Assembly (NCBI GenBank): GCA_963765285.1
Contig: CAVXVR010000006.1
Coordinates: 248,001-312,000, forward strand
Reading direction: 5' to 3'
DNA: 64,000 bases
Source of the DNA: CAVWZH01 sp963765285
GTDB taxonomy: Bacteria > Acidobacteriota > Terriglobia > Terriglobales > Acidobacteriaceae
Part shown: positions 26,763 through 35,806 of the stretch, in pieces
Layout: each line of letters begins with the position of its first letter
Numbering within the stretch: position 1 is the stretch's first letter
Made by a program: the position numbers and the translations under genes
Notes under the pieces: generated by a model
What the model was told of the DNA's origin: nothing
What the model saw: the letters and a program-made list of their open reading frames with translations, nothing else
Databases searched by the model: none

Positions 26763-28229
26763 TCAATTCCCCTGATAAGCCGATCCAACCTTGATATTTC
26801 GGAACCGGGCCGGCGCCGCGCCGTGTCCCGTGCCCATCACTTGCTGCGGTTGGCCTTTTCCGCAATGCGGCGTTCCCCACAAAGTCCATTCATCGCGCGA
26901 GCAGATCGCATCCATGGAATTCCAAAACTCAGTTGTAATCCCCGAGTACGACGGATTCTTCAGCATCCGGACACGTTTTCCATGCTTGATTTCCCAACCC
27001 ATCTCGCAACTGAACTGAAAGTTGTAGCGCTTGTCGTCGATCGACCACGAACGGTTGGTCTCCATGTAGACCCCGGAATCTGTGTCGGCAATGAGCTGTT
27101 CGCGAGTGAGTGGTTTCTCGCCCGGCAGAATACTGATGTTGGTCATGCGGATGATCGGCAGCCGGTTCCAGCCTTCCGCCCGCAGCGTCCCGCCGGAGCG
27201 CTCCAGACCGATGGTTGGCGCAGTCTCTCGAGAACTCAAATATCCCGTGAACAGCCCATCGGTAATGATTGGCGTACACTGCGCCGCCACGCCTTCGTCA
27301 TCGAACCCAAATGTACCCAGACCCGGCCCGTGCTCTTGCCGGGCATCCGCCACAATGTTCACCAAATGGCTGCCATATCGTAGCTTCCGCAGCTTCTCCA
27401 AGGTCAGGAATGACGTGCCCGCAAAGTTCGCCTCCATGCCGAGCACCCTGTCCAGTTCAATGGGATGGCCCACCGACTCATGAATCTGCAACCCGAGTTG
27501 CGAACTGTCCAGAATCATGGTGAACGCGCCTTCCGGGCACTGGTCAGCTTTCAACAGCGCCACGGCCTCTTCACCCACGCGGCGTGCATTCTCGAGCAGC
27601 TTGAGTTCTTCAATCAGCTCGTAGCCTTTGTTCTGCCATTGCCCACCAAAGGAGTTGGGGTAGGACCGCTTCTGAATTTCATTGCCGGCAAACGCGTGCG
27701 CCGCGTAGCCGGCTCCGGTGGTGTATTTCGTCTGATGGATGTCTGCGCCCTCCGACGAGAAAAACCACTGCTCCTCCCGGCGGAAATTCATGTTGGTCTC
27801 AGCCAGCGTCACACCCGCCACCGAACGCAGTTCCCCGTCGACCTTCAGCAAGAGATCCAGATTCTGTTCAATGGAAATCGAGAAAGGATCGATCTTGTAC
27901 GGCGAAGTCCACTCTGCCGTGACGGCCTTCTCCGGCACCAGTCGGACATCCCGTACTTTGACTCGCGCCGAAGCCTTGGCTATCTCAACCGCGCGCGCGG
28001 CCGTGGCTTCGACGGCCGCATGGCTTAGATCATCAGAGGCAGCAAATCCCCAGGCGCCGTCGACGATGACGCGCACTCCGAATCCCAGTGATTCCGCATC
28101 CGACGCACCGCCAATCTTGCCGTTCTTGGTGGCCAGCGCCCGGCTACGCTCGTCGACGATGCGCGCATCGGCGTAGCTGGCGCCACGCAGCGCGGCAGTG
28201 TTCAAGGCCCAGGAAGCGATGTCTTTCAT
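26763..28229 (-). CDS. tldD: TldD family zinc metalloprotease
   Basis: 488 residues from the ATG at 28229. Start choice is uncertain because no clear ribosome-binding site is seen and the frame stays open upstream. The metal motif HExxxH is present in QIHESVGHPIELDRVL, with the late cysteine region TPHCGKGQPQQVMGTGHG that provides a further ligand in the family. The N-terminal half carries GFGVRVIVDGAWGFAASDDL, typical of TldD. Together with the downstream TldE homologue it should form a heterodimer with the active site in TldD. Both parts are intact and adjacent, so the pair is likely functional. It diverges from asnA with a 189-base gap. Confidence 0.93.
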   Translation of the reverse strand: MKDIASWALNTAALRGASYADARIVDERSRALATKNGKIGGASDAESLGFGVRVIVDGAWGFAASDDLSHAAVEATAARAVEIAKASARVKVRDVRLVPEKAVTAEWTSPYKIDPFSISIEQNLDLLLKVDGELRSVAGVTLAETNMNFRREEQWFFSSEGADIHQTKYTTGAGYAAHAFAGNEIQKRSYPNSFGGQWQNKGYELIEELKLLENARRVGEEAVALLKADQCPEGAFTMILDSSQLGLQIHESVGHPIELDRVLGMEANFAGTSFLTLEKLRKLRYGSHLVNIVADARQEHGPGLGTFGFDDEGVAAQCTPIITDGLFTGYLSSRETAPTIGLERSGGTLRAEGWNRLPIIRMTNISILPGEKPLTREQLIADTDSGVYMETNRSWSIDDKRYNFQFSCEMGWEIKHGKRVRMLKNPSYSGITTEFWNSMDAICSRDEWTLWGTPHCGKGQPQQVMGTGHGAAPARFRNIKVGSAYQGN

Positions 28230-28418
28230 GGCGAAATTCAAATCTACCACACGGCGAGAATGTGCAGTTTCATTGCTGGGAGACCTCGCCTGGTCGTGTC
28301 TTCGGTCACCCCTCGTTGTGATTTTGGGCACAGCCCTTCTGTGCTGCCGGAGTTCCAATGAATCGTAAGATCTTGAGCACTCGTGGCGGGGAAACCCGCC
28401 CCGCCAAGGAGAGAATTC

Positions 28419-29561
28419 ATGAGCACGCTTACGCTGGACAAAAAAGCTGACCTGGCCGGACCGGGTATTGGCGATTACAACGAGTTGGAGAAGACTCTCC
28501 CCAAGAATTACCACTCCCTGCTCAATCCGCGGGAAACCCAATACGCCATCTTCGACCTGAAACGCTACATCGAAGACCACTTATGCCAGGAACTCGGACT
28601 GATGATGGTGGATGTCCCGCTCATCGTCGATGCGGAGAGCGGAGTCAACGACATGCTGGACCGCGATGGCTCGCGTACTCCCATCCAGTTCCACATCTCG
28701 AACGACCGCAACCTTCATCCCGTGGAAGCCCAGGTCGTGCAAGCCGCCACTAAATGGAAACGGATGGCCCTCAATCAGTTTGATTGCCGCATCGGCGAGG
28801 GCATCTGTACCGACATGCGCGCCGTGCGCAAAGACTATTTTCTTGACCACGACCACTCTGCCTACGTGGATCAGTGGGATTGGGAGCGCGTCATCCTCGC
28901 CGAGGAGCGCAATCTGAAGACCCTGAAATCCGTCGTAAAGAAGATTTGGACAGTCCTGGTAGGTGCGGAAAGATATGCCCACGATCTCTATCCCGCGTTG
29001 AAGGACAGCGGCTATCCTAGCCTGCCCCCGGAACTCACCTTTTTTTATGCCGAGGAGATTCTCGAGATGTATCCCGACCTGCCCCGCAAACAGCGAGAAA
29101 CGGAGATATTGCAAAAGTACCCCGCGATTTTCATCATTGGAATCGGCTGGCCTCTGAAAGATGGTTACCCGCATGAGAATCGCGCCGCCGATTATGACGA
29201 CTGGATCACCGACACCAGCGCCGAGACCGGCACACCCACTCACGGATTGAACGGCGACATTCTAGTTTGGAACCCCGTAACCAAACGCCGCCATGAACTC
29301 AGTTCCATGGGCATTCGCGTCAACGCCGAGACCCTGCGCCAGCAACTGGAAATGTCCGGGCTGCTGGAAAACCTGAAGTTCCCCTATCACCAGGGCATCA
29401 TCAACCATGAATTGCCGCTCTCAGTCGGCGGCGGCATTGGCCAATCGCGGACCCTGATGCTGCTGCTTCGCAAAGCACACCTGGGCGAAGTCAGCGTGAC
29501 CGTGTGGCCGAAAGTCCTGAAGGAGATGTGCGCCAAGAAAAACATCTTCGTACTGGAGTAA
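28419..29561 (+). CDS. asnA: Aspartate-ammonia ligase (asparagine synthetase A)
   Basis: 380 residues from the ATG at 28419 with AAGGAGAG seven bases upstream; upstream in-frame codons run through a hairpin and are unlikely to be used. It matches AsnA along its length: KWKRMALNQFDCRIGEGICT, HSAYVDQWDWERVI, ADYDDWITDTSAE, GLNGDILVWNPVTKRRHELS, SMGIRVNAETLRQQL and the closing GGGIGQSRTLMLLL. These are class-II aminoacyl-tRNA-synthetase-like motifs. The enzyme makes asparagine from aspartate, ammonia and ATP. It is about 50 residues longer than E. coli AsnA, chiefly at the N-terminus and around residue 190. Transcribed alone and closed by a terminator at 29574-29600. Confidence 0.95.
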   Translation: MSTLTLDKKADLAGPGIGDYNELEKTLPKNYHSLLNPRETQYAIFDLKRYIEDHLCQELGLMMVDVPLIVDAESGVNDMLDRDGSRTPIQFHISNDRNLHPVEAQVVQAATKWKRMALNQFDCRIGEGICTDMRAVRKDYFLDHDHSAYVDQWDWERVILAEERNLKTLKSVVKKIWTVLVGAERYAHDLYPALKDSGYPSLPPELTFFYAEEILEMYPDLPRKQRETEILQKYPAIFIIGIGWPLKDGYPHENRAADYDDWITDTSAETGTPTHGLNGDILVWNPVTKRRHELSSMGIRVNAETLRQQLEMSGLLENLKFPYHQGIINHELPLSVGGGIGQSRTLMLLLRKAHLGEVSVTVWPKVLKEMCAKKNIFVLE

Positions 29562-29573
29562 GTCAGCGCAGCA

Positions 29574-29600
29574 AAAAGGGGCGGCTCTCGCCGCCCCTCT
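29574..29600. terminator. Bidirectional rho-independent terminator between asnA and ahcY
   Basis: AGGGGCGGC (29578-29586) and GCCGCCCCT (29591-29599) form a perfect 9-bp stem with a TCTC loop. The preceding AAAAA gives a U tract for minus-strand ahcY transcripts; on the plus side only a short CTCT follows. Confidence 0.85.
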
Positions 29601-29633
29601 GAGAACTGACCCGGGAACCGAGAACTGTTTGTT

Positions 29634-30911
29634 CTACGTCCCCTCCGACCAGCCCGCCAAATACTCTTCCTGCTCCGGCGTCAGACGGTCAATCTTGATC
29701 CCCATCGACTCGAGCTTCAGCCGCGCCACCCGCTTGTCCAGTTCCTCGGGCACACGGTGAACCCTCTTTTCGAGGGTCTTGTAATTCTTGACCATGTATT
29801 CCACCGAAAGGGCCTGGTCGGCGAAGCTCATATCCATCACCGATGCCGGATGCCCTTCCGCCGCAGCCAGGTTAATGAGCCGGCCGTCACCCAGCAGATT
29901 GATCTTCCTTCCATCCCTCATCACGAACTCTTCTACGAAGTTCCGCGTAGTGCGTTTGGAGGACGACATTTTTTCCAAAGCCGGAATATCAATCTCCACG
30001 TTAAAGTGGCCGGAATTGGAAATGATGGCGCCGTCTTTCATCAACTCAAAGTGCTCTTTGGTCAGCACGTTCTTGTTCCCTGTGACCGTACAGAACACAT
30101 CGCCGAGCTTGGCCGCCTCGTTCATCGACATGACCCGGAAGCCGTCCATGACGGCTTCCAGAGCCTTGGTCGGATCAATTTCGGTAATGATGACTTCGGC
30201 CCCGTTGCCCCGCGCCCGGCTGGCCAGTCCGCGTCCGCACCAGCCATACCCGGAAACGACGAACTTCGATCCCGCCAGCAGGAAATTCGTGGCCCGAATG
30301 ATGCCATCGATGGTGGATTGTCCCGTTCCGTAACGGTTGTCAAACAGATGCTTGGTGTCCGCATCGTTCACCGCCACGATGGGATAGCGCAACACGCCTT
30401 CTTTCGCCATCGCCCGCAGACGGATCACGCCGGTGGTGGTCTCTTCGGTTCCGCCGACCACGCCATCCAGCGCATCTTTTCGCTTGGTGTGCAGTAGCGT
30501 CACCAGATCAGCGCCGTCGTCCATTGTGACGTGCGGCTTGTGGTCGATGGCGGCAAGGATATGGCTGTAATAGGTGTCGTTGTCCTCGCCTTTGATGGCG
30601 AAAACGGGAATGCTCTGGTCGCGCACCAGGCTGGCGGCCACGTCATCCTGCGTGGAAAGCGGATTCGACGCGCATAATACGACATCGGCGCCGCCATCGC
30701 GCAGACAGATTGCCAGGTTGGCGGTTTCCGCGGTGACGTGCAGGCAGGCGGAGACACGCAATCCCTTCAACGGCTGGTTCTTGATGAATTCTTTGCGGAT
30801 GATCTGGAGGACTTTCATCGACTGGTTGGCCCAGTCAATGCGCTTTTTTCCCACCTCGGCCAGATCCAGATCTTTGATGTCGCAATTCATTTGTGTCGGC
30901 GAAGTTGACAT
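29634..30911 (-). CDS. ahcY: Adenosylhomocysteinase (S-adenosylhomocysteine hydrolase)
   Basis: 425 residues from the ATG at 30911, preceded by AGGAGCCGC; the frame reads further upstream through a repeat but without support. Family blocks are clear: HVTAETANLAICLRDGGADV, MDDGADLVTLLH, NDADTKHLFDNRYGTGQSTI (substrate and lysine region), the NAD fold VVSGYGWCGRGLASRARGNG and ISNSGHFNVEID. The enzyme splits S-adenosylhomocysteine into adenosine and homocysteine, pulling SAM-dependent methylation forward. metK lies directly upstream on the same strand with a hairpin repeat between them, so the two probably share a transcript. Its homocysteine would feed the BHMT homologue at 10243. No SAH riboswitch was recognised. 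Confidence 0.96.
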   Translation of the reverse strand: MSTSPTQMNCDIKDLDLAEVGKKRIDWANQSMKVLQIIRKEFIKNQPLKGLRVSACLHVTAETANLAICLRDGGADVVLCASNPLSTQDDVAASLVRDQSIPVFAIKGEDNDTYYSHILAAIDHKPHVTMDDGADLVTLLHTKRKDALDGVVGGTEETTTGVIRLRAMAKEGVLRYPIVAVNDADTKHLFDNRYGTGQSTIDGIIRATNFLLAGSKFVVSGYGWCGRGLASRARGNGAEVIITEIDPTKALEAVMDGFRVMSMNEAAKLGDVFCTVTGNKNVLTKEHFELMKDGAIISNSGHFNVEIDIPALEKMSSSKRTTRNFVEEFVMRDGRKINLLGDGRLINLAAAEGHPASVMDMSFADQALSVEYMVKNYKTLEKRVHRVPEELDKRVARLKLESMGIKIDRLTPEQEEYLAGWSEGT

Positions 30912-30943
30912 GCGGCTCCTGTGGCGCTGAGTTTGATAAACGT

Positions 30944-30996
30944 GGCGCGAGCGTCTCGCTCGCGCGTTGCGCAGGCCGGCAAGATGCCGGCGCTCC
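30944..30996. repeat. Double-hairpin REP-like repeat between metK and ahcY
   Basis: Two adjacent palindromes: GCGCGAGCG/CGCTCGCGC with a TCT loop (30945-30965), and GCCGGC/GCCGGC with an AAGAT loop (30975-30991). The sequence GCCGGCAAGATGCCGGCGCT is a common intergenic type in acidobacteria (general knowledge). It might modulate metK-ahcY read-through. Confidence 0.65.
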
Positions 30997-30997
30997 A

Positions 30998-32182
30998 TTA
31001 CTTTCTTACGGCGGCCCCCACCGGCTCGCGCAAACCGGCGTCGCTGGCCAGTTTGGCTGCCTTATCGTTGGCTTCCCAGGTGAAATCGGGATCTTTACGG
31101 CCGAAGTGTCCGTAGGCCGCGGTCTTCTTGTAGATGGGACGCCGCAAATTCAGAGATTCAATGATACCTTTGGGCGTCAGAGAGAAGTGCGACCGCACCA
31201 GGTCAGGAATAATCGCCGGATCCACTTTCTCGGTTCCGAAGGTTTCCACCAGAATGCTGACCGGGTCTGCTACGCCGATCGCGTATGCAAGCTGCACCTC
31301 ACAGCGGTCGGCCAAACCCGCAGCTACGATATTCTTAGCCACGTAACGCGCCATATAAGCCGCCGAGCGGTCCACCTTGGTCGGATCTTTGCCACTGAAG
31401 CAGCCGCCGCCATGGCGGCCCATTCCGCCGTAAGTATCGACGATGATCTTGCGCCCGGTCAGCCCGGTGTCGCCCATGGGACCACCGACCACGAAACGCC
31501 CAGTTGGATTGATATGGTATTTGGTGTCGGCATCCAGCATTTGCGCAGGAATGGCGTGCTGGATCACATGCTGCAATACCTCTGCGCGCAATTTCTTGTT
31601 TTCTACAGTTTCGGAGTGTTGCGTCGAAACCACAACCGCATCGACTCGGACTGGTCTTTTGTTCGCGTCGTACTCCACCGTCACCTGCGACTTGCCGTCG
31701 GGCCGCAGGAAATCAAGTTGCCCACTCTTGCGGACTTCGGCCAAGCGCTGCGTCAGCCGGTGCGCCAGCAAGATGGGCGTCGGCATCAGTTCCGGATTCT
31801 CGTTGGTTGCGTAACCGAACATCATTCCCTGGTCGCCGGCGCCGCCCGGATCAACGCCCATGGCAATGTCCGGCGACTGCTCATGAATCGAGGAAATGAC
31901 CGAGCAGGTCCCGTGATCAAATCCGTACGCGGCGTCCGTGTAGCCCACCGACATCACAGTTCCCCGCACGACCGAGGGGAAATCCACGTATGCCTTGGTG
32001 GTGATTTCACCGGCGATGAAAGCCAGGCCGGTGGTCAAAAGGGTTTCGCATGCGACCCGGCTGCCCGGGTCTTCCGCAAGGCAGGCGTCGAGGATGGCGT
32101 CTGAAATCTGGTCGGCAATCTTATCGGGATGGCCCTCGGTCACGGATTCGGACGTAAAAAGATAGCGGTTCTTGGATGGCAC
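30998..32182 (-). CDS. metK: S-adenosylmethionine synthetase
   Basis: 394 residues from the GTG at 32182, with GAAGGAG eight bases upstream. All MetK signatures are present: TSESVTEGHPDKIADQISDA, the ATP-binding GGAGDQGMMFGYATNE and the P loop GGGCFSGKDPTKVDRSAAY, in which Cys replaces the usual Ala. The enzyme makes SAM from methionine and ATP. It is followed by ahcY on the same strand, forming a compact methyl-cycle unit that links to BHMT. The 249-base upstream region up to rodZ contains no obvious SAM riboswitch, although a structured RNA cannot be excluded by eye. Confidence 0.97.
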   Translation of the reverse strand: MPSKNRYLFTSESVTEGHPDKIADQISDAILDACLAEDPGSRVACETLLTTGLAFIAGEITTKAYVDFPSVVRGTVMSVGYTDAAYGFDHGTCSVISSIHEQSPDIAMGVDPGGAGDQGMMFGYATNENPELMPTPILLAHRLTQRLAEVRKSGQLDFLRPDGKSQVTVEYDANKRPVRVDAVVVSTQHSETVENKKLRAEVLQHVIQHAIPAQMLDADTKYHINPTGRFVVGGPMGDTGLTGRKIIVDTYGGMGRHGGGCFSGKDPTKVDRSAAYMARYVAKNIVAAGLADRCEVQLAYAIGVADPVSILVETFGTEKVDPAIIPDLVRSHFSLTPKGIIESLNLRRPIYKKTAAYGHFGRKDPDFTWEANDKAAKLASDAGLREPVGAAVRK

Positions 32183-32431
32183 GCAGTGTCTCCTTCATGA
32201 AATCTGGGCGTCACGTCTGGCGGGAGGTTCAGAACACAACGACCTGAAAATAATCGCGTTAGTGTCCTTAAAAAGTTACCAGAGAAGCTGCGTCGGCGCA
32301 ATGATTTTGGGCCTGACGGTAGGTAATTGTGGTGAAAGGACTTTATATCACCGCAAAGGGTATTTTTCTCACCTCGAACGGCCAAAATGGGCTGCCGCCC
32401 CCAGAGTCCTGGCAAGCGCTCCGGCGAACGC

Positions 32432-33328
32432 TTAATTATTCGAAACCGGCGCTGTGCGAGCGGAAATCGGCTGCAATCCATTGGCGCCAAAAGTCAGCGT
32501 CTTCACTTCGCCGTAGTCCCCTTGCAGAGGCAGCTTTGTCCCGTTGAAAGAGAAATCGAGCCCGCCTGCGTTCCCGGTTTTGATAACAACCTGGCTGTGC
32601 GCCGGCACGGCTTTTTCCACCGGCGCCACCAGGATGTCCTGCATGATCTGCTTTCCATCAGCGGTAATTGAGATCCAGGAGTCTTCCCGGGCTTTGATCG
32701 AGACCACAAACGACCCTGACTGCCGCTTTGGCGTCACCGCCATGGCAGACGCCAACTGAACGCCATTCGCGGCTGGCTCTTCGGCAGTATTCGCCGTCGA
32801 ACTGGTGTCCGGCGCAGGCGCACTCGCCGGCTCGGCCGCGGGAGCGACCGCCACATTTTTCACTTCGGCAAGGGAAGGCGCTGGAGCAGCGGCGATCTTG
32901 GCGGATGGTTCGATTCGAGCGACCGGCGGCGCGGGCTTTTCCCGCGACTTGTAACCCCACATGGCGAACCCGACCGCAATTGCCACCAGTGCAACCGCCA
33001 GAATTTCCCACGGAACCCGGGCGGCAATGTGCGGTGGATCTTCCCTCTTCACCTCTAACAGCGGGGCCTGTTCGACTTTCGGATCGGGTTGATTGACACC
33101 ACTCGCAGCAAGGTATTCGGCGACCGCCTGCTCCTCATCGATCCCCAGATGACGAGCGTAGGCGCGAACGAATCCTTTGTTGAAAATGCCGCCCGGAAGC
33201 AGGTCGAACTGCTCTTCTTCCAGAGCAATCAGGAAGCGGGTACCGATCTTGGTGGAAATAGAAACGTCCTCCAGCGTGATCTTTTGCTGTTCGCGTTCCC
33301 GTTTTAGCCGCGCACCGAACGCTTCCAC
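32432..33328 (-). CDS. RodZ-like helix-turn-helix membrane protein
   Basis: 298 residues from a GTG at 33328 that follows GAGAGGCGTGGG. The N-terminal HTH_25/Xre-like domain is residues 1-75 (LKREREQQKITLEDVSIST, then GGIFNKGFVRAYARHLGID). One transmembrane helix follows at about 105-125 (VPWEILAVALVAIAVGFAMW). A Pro/Ala-rich linker leads to a C-terminal DUF4115 beta domain (SIKAREDSWISITADGKQI). This is the RodZ architecture that couples MreB to the cell wall machinery. No mre genes are nearby, so orthology rests on architecture only. It is divergent from the GAF-GGDEF gene. Confidence 0.87.
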   Translation of the reverse strand: MEAFGARLKREREQQKITLEDVSISTKIGTRFLIALEEEQFDLLPGGIFNKGFVRAYARHLGIDEEQAVAEYLAASGVNQPDPKVEQAPLLEVKREDPPHIAARVPWEILAVALVAIAVGFAMWGYKSREKPAPPVARIEPSAKIAAAPAPSLAEVKNVAVAPAAEPASAPAPDTSSTANTAEEPAANGVQLASAMAVTPKRQSGSFVVSIKAREDSWISITADGKQIMQDILVAPVEKAVPAHSQVVIKTGNAGGLDFSFNGTKLPLQGDYGEVKTLTFGANGLQPISARTAPVSNN

Positions 33329-33571
33329 CCCACGCCTCTCTCGCCGCCTGTGTACTTCCCGGCCAGCCTAAACATCACACTCAACTATATGTTAATCGCT
33401 CCCGGCTGGCCCTGTGAAATTGAAATCTGGAAACCGGAATGTCAACCGGTCGCCGAAATGCCCTACAGTACCGTGGCTTCAGGGGTTCGGGTTACCAAGG
33501 TTCGTTGCCCCCATTTTCTTAAGCCGCATATAATTTGAGAACTTCCGACCCTTTTGAGGATAGCTGTCCCC

Positions 33572-34618
33572 ATGACGAAGGCCACCGGCGCGGAGCGCAA
33601 GATTCAGGAAATAAGCATCTTCCACGATGTGGCCAAAGCGCTCACGTCCTCGCTCGACCTCGACTCCATTCTGCAGACGATCATGGAGAAAATGGCCGAG
33701 TATTTCCGCCCGGATACCTGGTCTCTGCTTATGGTGGACGAGGAAAAGGACGAGTTGTACTTTGCCATCGCCGTCGGCAGCGCCTCGGAAGCTCTGAAAA
33801 ACGTCCGGCTGAAGGTGGGCGAAGGCATCGCCGGCTGGGTCGCGAAACATGGTGAACAACTGATCGTACCCGACGTTTGCACCGATCCCCGTTTCGCCAA
33901 GCGCATCGACGAAATGACCAAGTGGGAAACTCGCTCCATCATCTGCGTGCCGTTGCGATCCAAGCTACGGGTTCTCGGCGTGATTCAGTTGGTGAACGTC
34001 CACATGGCCCAGTTTACCGACCAGGAATCGTTCTTCCTCCAGGCGCTGTGCGACTACGCCGCCATCGCGATTGAAAACGCGCGCGCGGTCGAACGCATTC
34101 AGGAACTCACCATCACCGACGACTGCACGGGCCTGTACAACGCCCGACATCTCTACAAGACGCTCGAAACCGAAGTGTACCGTTCCTCGCGTTTCGGCTA
34201 CGAATTCACGGTGCTGTTCATCGACCTCGACCACTTCAAGCAGGTCAACGACACCCACGGCCACCTGGTCGGCAGCAAATTACTGGCTGAAATCGGATAC
34301 CTCATCAAGGCCCAGCTCCGCTTGATCGACTTCGCCTTCCGCTATGGCGGAGATGAGTTCGTAATTCTGCTGCCGCAAACCGGCAAAGATTCAGCATTGG
34401 TCGTCGCCCGCCGCTTGCGCGACACCTTGCGCACCAGCACCTTCTGTCAGGAAGAAGGACTCAACTTGAACGTTCGCGCTTCCATGGGCGTGGCCACCTA
34501 TCCCCACGACGCCAAGAGCCCGCACGACATCATCCGCCAGGCCGATGAAATGATGTATCTGGTGAAGAACACTACGCGCGACAACATCGGCATCGCCCAG
34601 CGCGGGGTGATGAAGTAG
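33572..34618 (+). CDS. GAF domain diguanylate cyclase (GGDEF)
   Basis: 348 residues from the ATG at 33572; a TTG six codons earlier is less likely. The N-terminal GAF domain covers about residues 20-165 (VGEGIAGWVAKHGEQLIVPD, then RSIICVPLRSKLRVLGVIQL). The GGDEF domain covers about 180-345. The active site is RYGGDEFVILLP, and an inhibitory I-site RLID lies exactly five residues before GGDEF, so the enzyme should be active and product-inhibited. It is cytosolic with no transmembrane segment. It synthesises c-di-GMP in response to a ligand bound by the GAF domain. The PilZ protein at 24665 is the nearest possible receptor. The gene is followed by a long hairpin repeat. Confidence 0.94.
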   Translation: MTKATGAERKIQEISIFHDVAKALTSSLDLDSILQTIMEKMAEYFRPDTWSLLMVDEEKDELYFAIAVGSASEALKNVRLKVGEGIAGWVAKHGEQLIVPDVCTDPRFAKRIDEMTKWETRSIICVPLRSKLRVLGVIQLVNVHMAQFTDQESFFLQALCDYAAIAIENARAVERIQELTITDDCTGLYNARHLYKTLETEVYRSSRFGYEFTVLFIDLDHFKQVNDTHGHLVGSKLLAEIGYLIKAQLRLIDFAFRYGGDEFVILLPQTGKDSALVVARRLRDTLRTSTFCQEEGLNLNVRASMGVATYPHDAKSPHDIIRQADEMMYLVKNTTRDNIGIAQRGVMK

Positions 34619-34644
34619 CTCTTAGCTCTTAGCTCTTCCACACT

Positions 34645-34712
34645 GTCATCTTGAGCGGAGCAATGCGATTCGCTTCGCGAATCGCATTGCGGAGTCGAAA
34701 GACCCCTTGTGT
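34645..34712. repeat. Interspersed repeat with 13-bp perfect hairpin
   Basis: GTCATCTTGAGCGGAGC, then CAATGCGATTCGC (34661-34673), a TTC loop and GCGAATCGCATTG (34677-34689), followed by CGGAGTCGAAAGACCCC. The outer parts match the widespread 'cattctgagcgaagc...gaaggacccc' intergenic repeat; the perfect hairpin lies inside it. It may end the GGDEF transcript. Confidence 0.7.
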
Positions 34713-34763
34713 GATGACACAACTACAGACCTAACCGGGAATTTGTATAGGAACTGCCGCAGT

Positions 34764-35681
34764 TCAATCTGCCGGCATCACCGCAGGTTGGGACACCCGT
34801 GGCGCGTTCACTTTCGTTCGCTCCGGCGATTCAACTGTTAGCCACTTCCGGATTTCCGGCAGCGCGGCCCGCGTCGCCACTTCCCCAGCGCGCATTAAGG
34901 CGGCGCTGTGCTCGAACGCATCGTACTTGTAGATTTTCACATCTGGCTCGACGATCACATCTGCTGCCTGTTTCCAGCGATCGCTCACCATGTCCTGCGC
35001 GATGGCGAAGCACTGCCCGATCACGTCAAACAGATGGCGCGGCCCGTCGCCGTTGGCCCAGTTTCCTTTCAAATGCACTCCCAGCACGTGATCTGCGCCC
35101 ATCTCGCGCAGCGGAATCGTGGGCACAGCGTGCGCCAGCATGCCATCAACGTAGGTCCGCCCGCCAATCGTTACCGGCAGAAACATTCCCGGGTACGCGC
35201 AACTTGCTCTCACCGGATCAGCTAGCGGCCCGGAGTGGAACACTGCGCCTGCTCCGCTGGAGAACTCCGTGGCGGTCACCGCCAAGGGAATCCTGAGTTC
35301 TTCGAAAGTCTTTACCTTGAGCACGCTGTTCAAGAATCCGATCATGCGCATGTTGCTGGCGAATCCGTAGCGCGAGAGCGTCCAACGGGCAAAGGTGCGG
35401 AAACGCACCCGGCCCGCAATCTCTTCCAGTTCCGGAATCGACACGCCGCTGCAATAGGCTGCGCCGATCAGCGCGCCAACGCTGGTACCGGCGACAAAAC
35501 TAATGGGAATGTTTTCTTCTTCGAAGACTTTGAGGACGCCGACGTGCGCAATGCCGCGGGCGAACCCTCCGCCCAAGGCCAGTCCGATGCTGGCCCCCTT
35601 TTCCGGGCCGCCGGAGGTCTTGACCGACAGGCCACGGCCAAACGCCTGCACGGTTCGAATAATCTTGCCCAGACTCTTCAC
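34764..35681 (-). CDS. Patatin-like phospholipase (RssA-like)
   Basis: 305 residues from a GTG at 35681, chosen because GAGG lies six bases upstream; a GTG at 35723 is the alternative. It has the patatin lipase core: oxyanion loop GLALGGGFARGIAHVGVL, nucleophile motif GTSVG (AGTSVGALIGAAY) and the dyad aspartate in YVDGML. The branch resembles E. coli RssA and other NTE-type esterases without cyclic-nucleotide domains. There is no signal peptide, so it is probably cytoplasmic or membrane-associated. It hydrolyses acyl ester bonds of lipids; the exact substrate is unknown. The gene is divergent from the Nudix gene. Confidence 0.9.
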   Translation of the reverse strand: MKSLGKIIRTVQAFGRGLSVKTSGGPEKGASIGLALGGGFARGIAHVGVLKVFEEENIPISFVAGTSVGALIGAAYCSGVSIPELEEIAGRVRFRTFARWTLSRYGFASNMRMIGFLNSVLKVKTFEELRIPLAVTATEFSSGAGAVFHSGPLADPVRASCAYPGMFLPVTIGGRTYVDGMLAHAVPTIPLREMGADHVLGVHLKGNWANGDGPRHLFDVIGQCFAIAQDMVSDRWKQAADVIVEPDVKIYKYDAFEHSAALMRAGEVATRAALPEIRKWLTVESPERTKVNAPRVSQPAVMPAD

Positions 35682-35806
35682 CGGAAACCTCACTCCTGCC
35701 CGGCTCGCCCGGTCTACTTTCACCCCCTAAGATGCCAGTAAAACTGCCTTCGTTACAGGCACGTTTGTGCCATTTTTAGGTTACGAGGTGTGCCTGTTAG
35801 TACCCA

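Noticed and set aside
32183..32431. SAM or SAH riboswitch upstream of metK
   Set aside because: I looked for the conserved cores of known SAM and SAH classes and did not recognise them; a covariance search would be needed to find a hidden structure.
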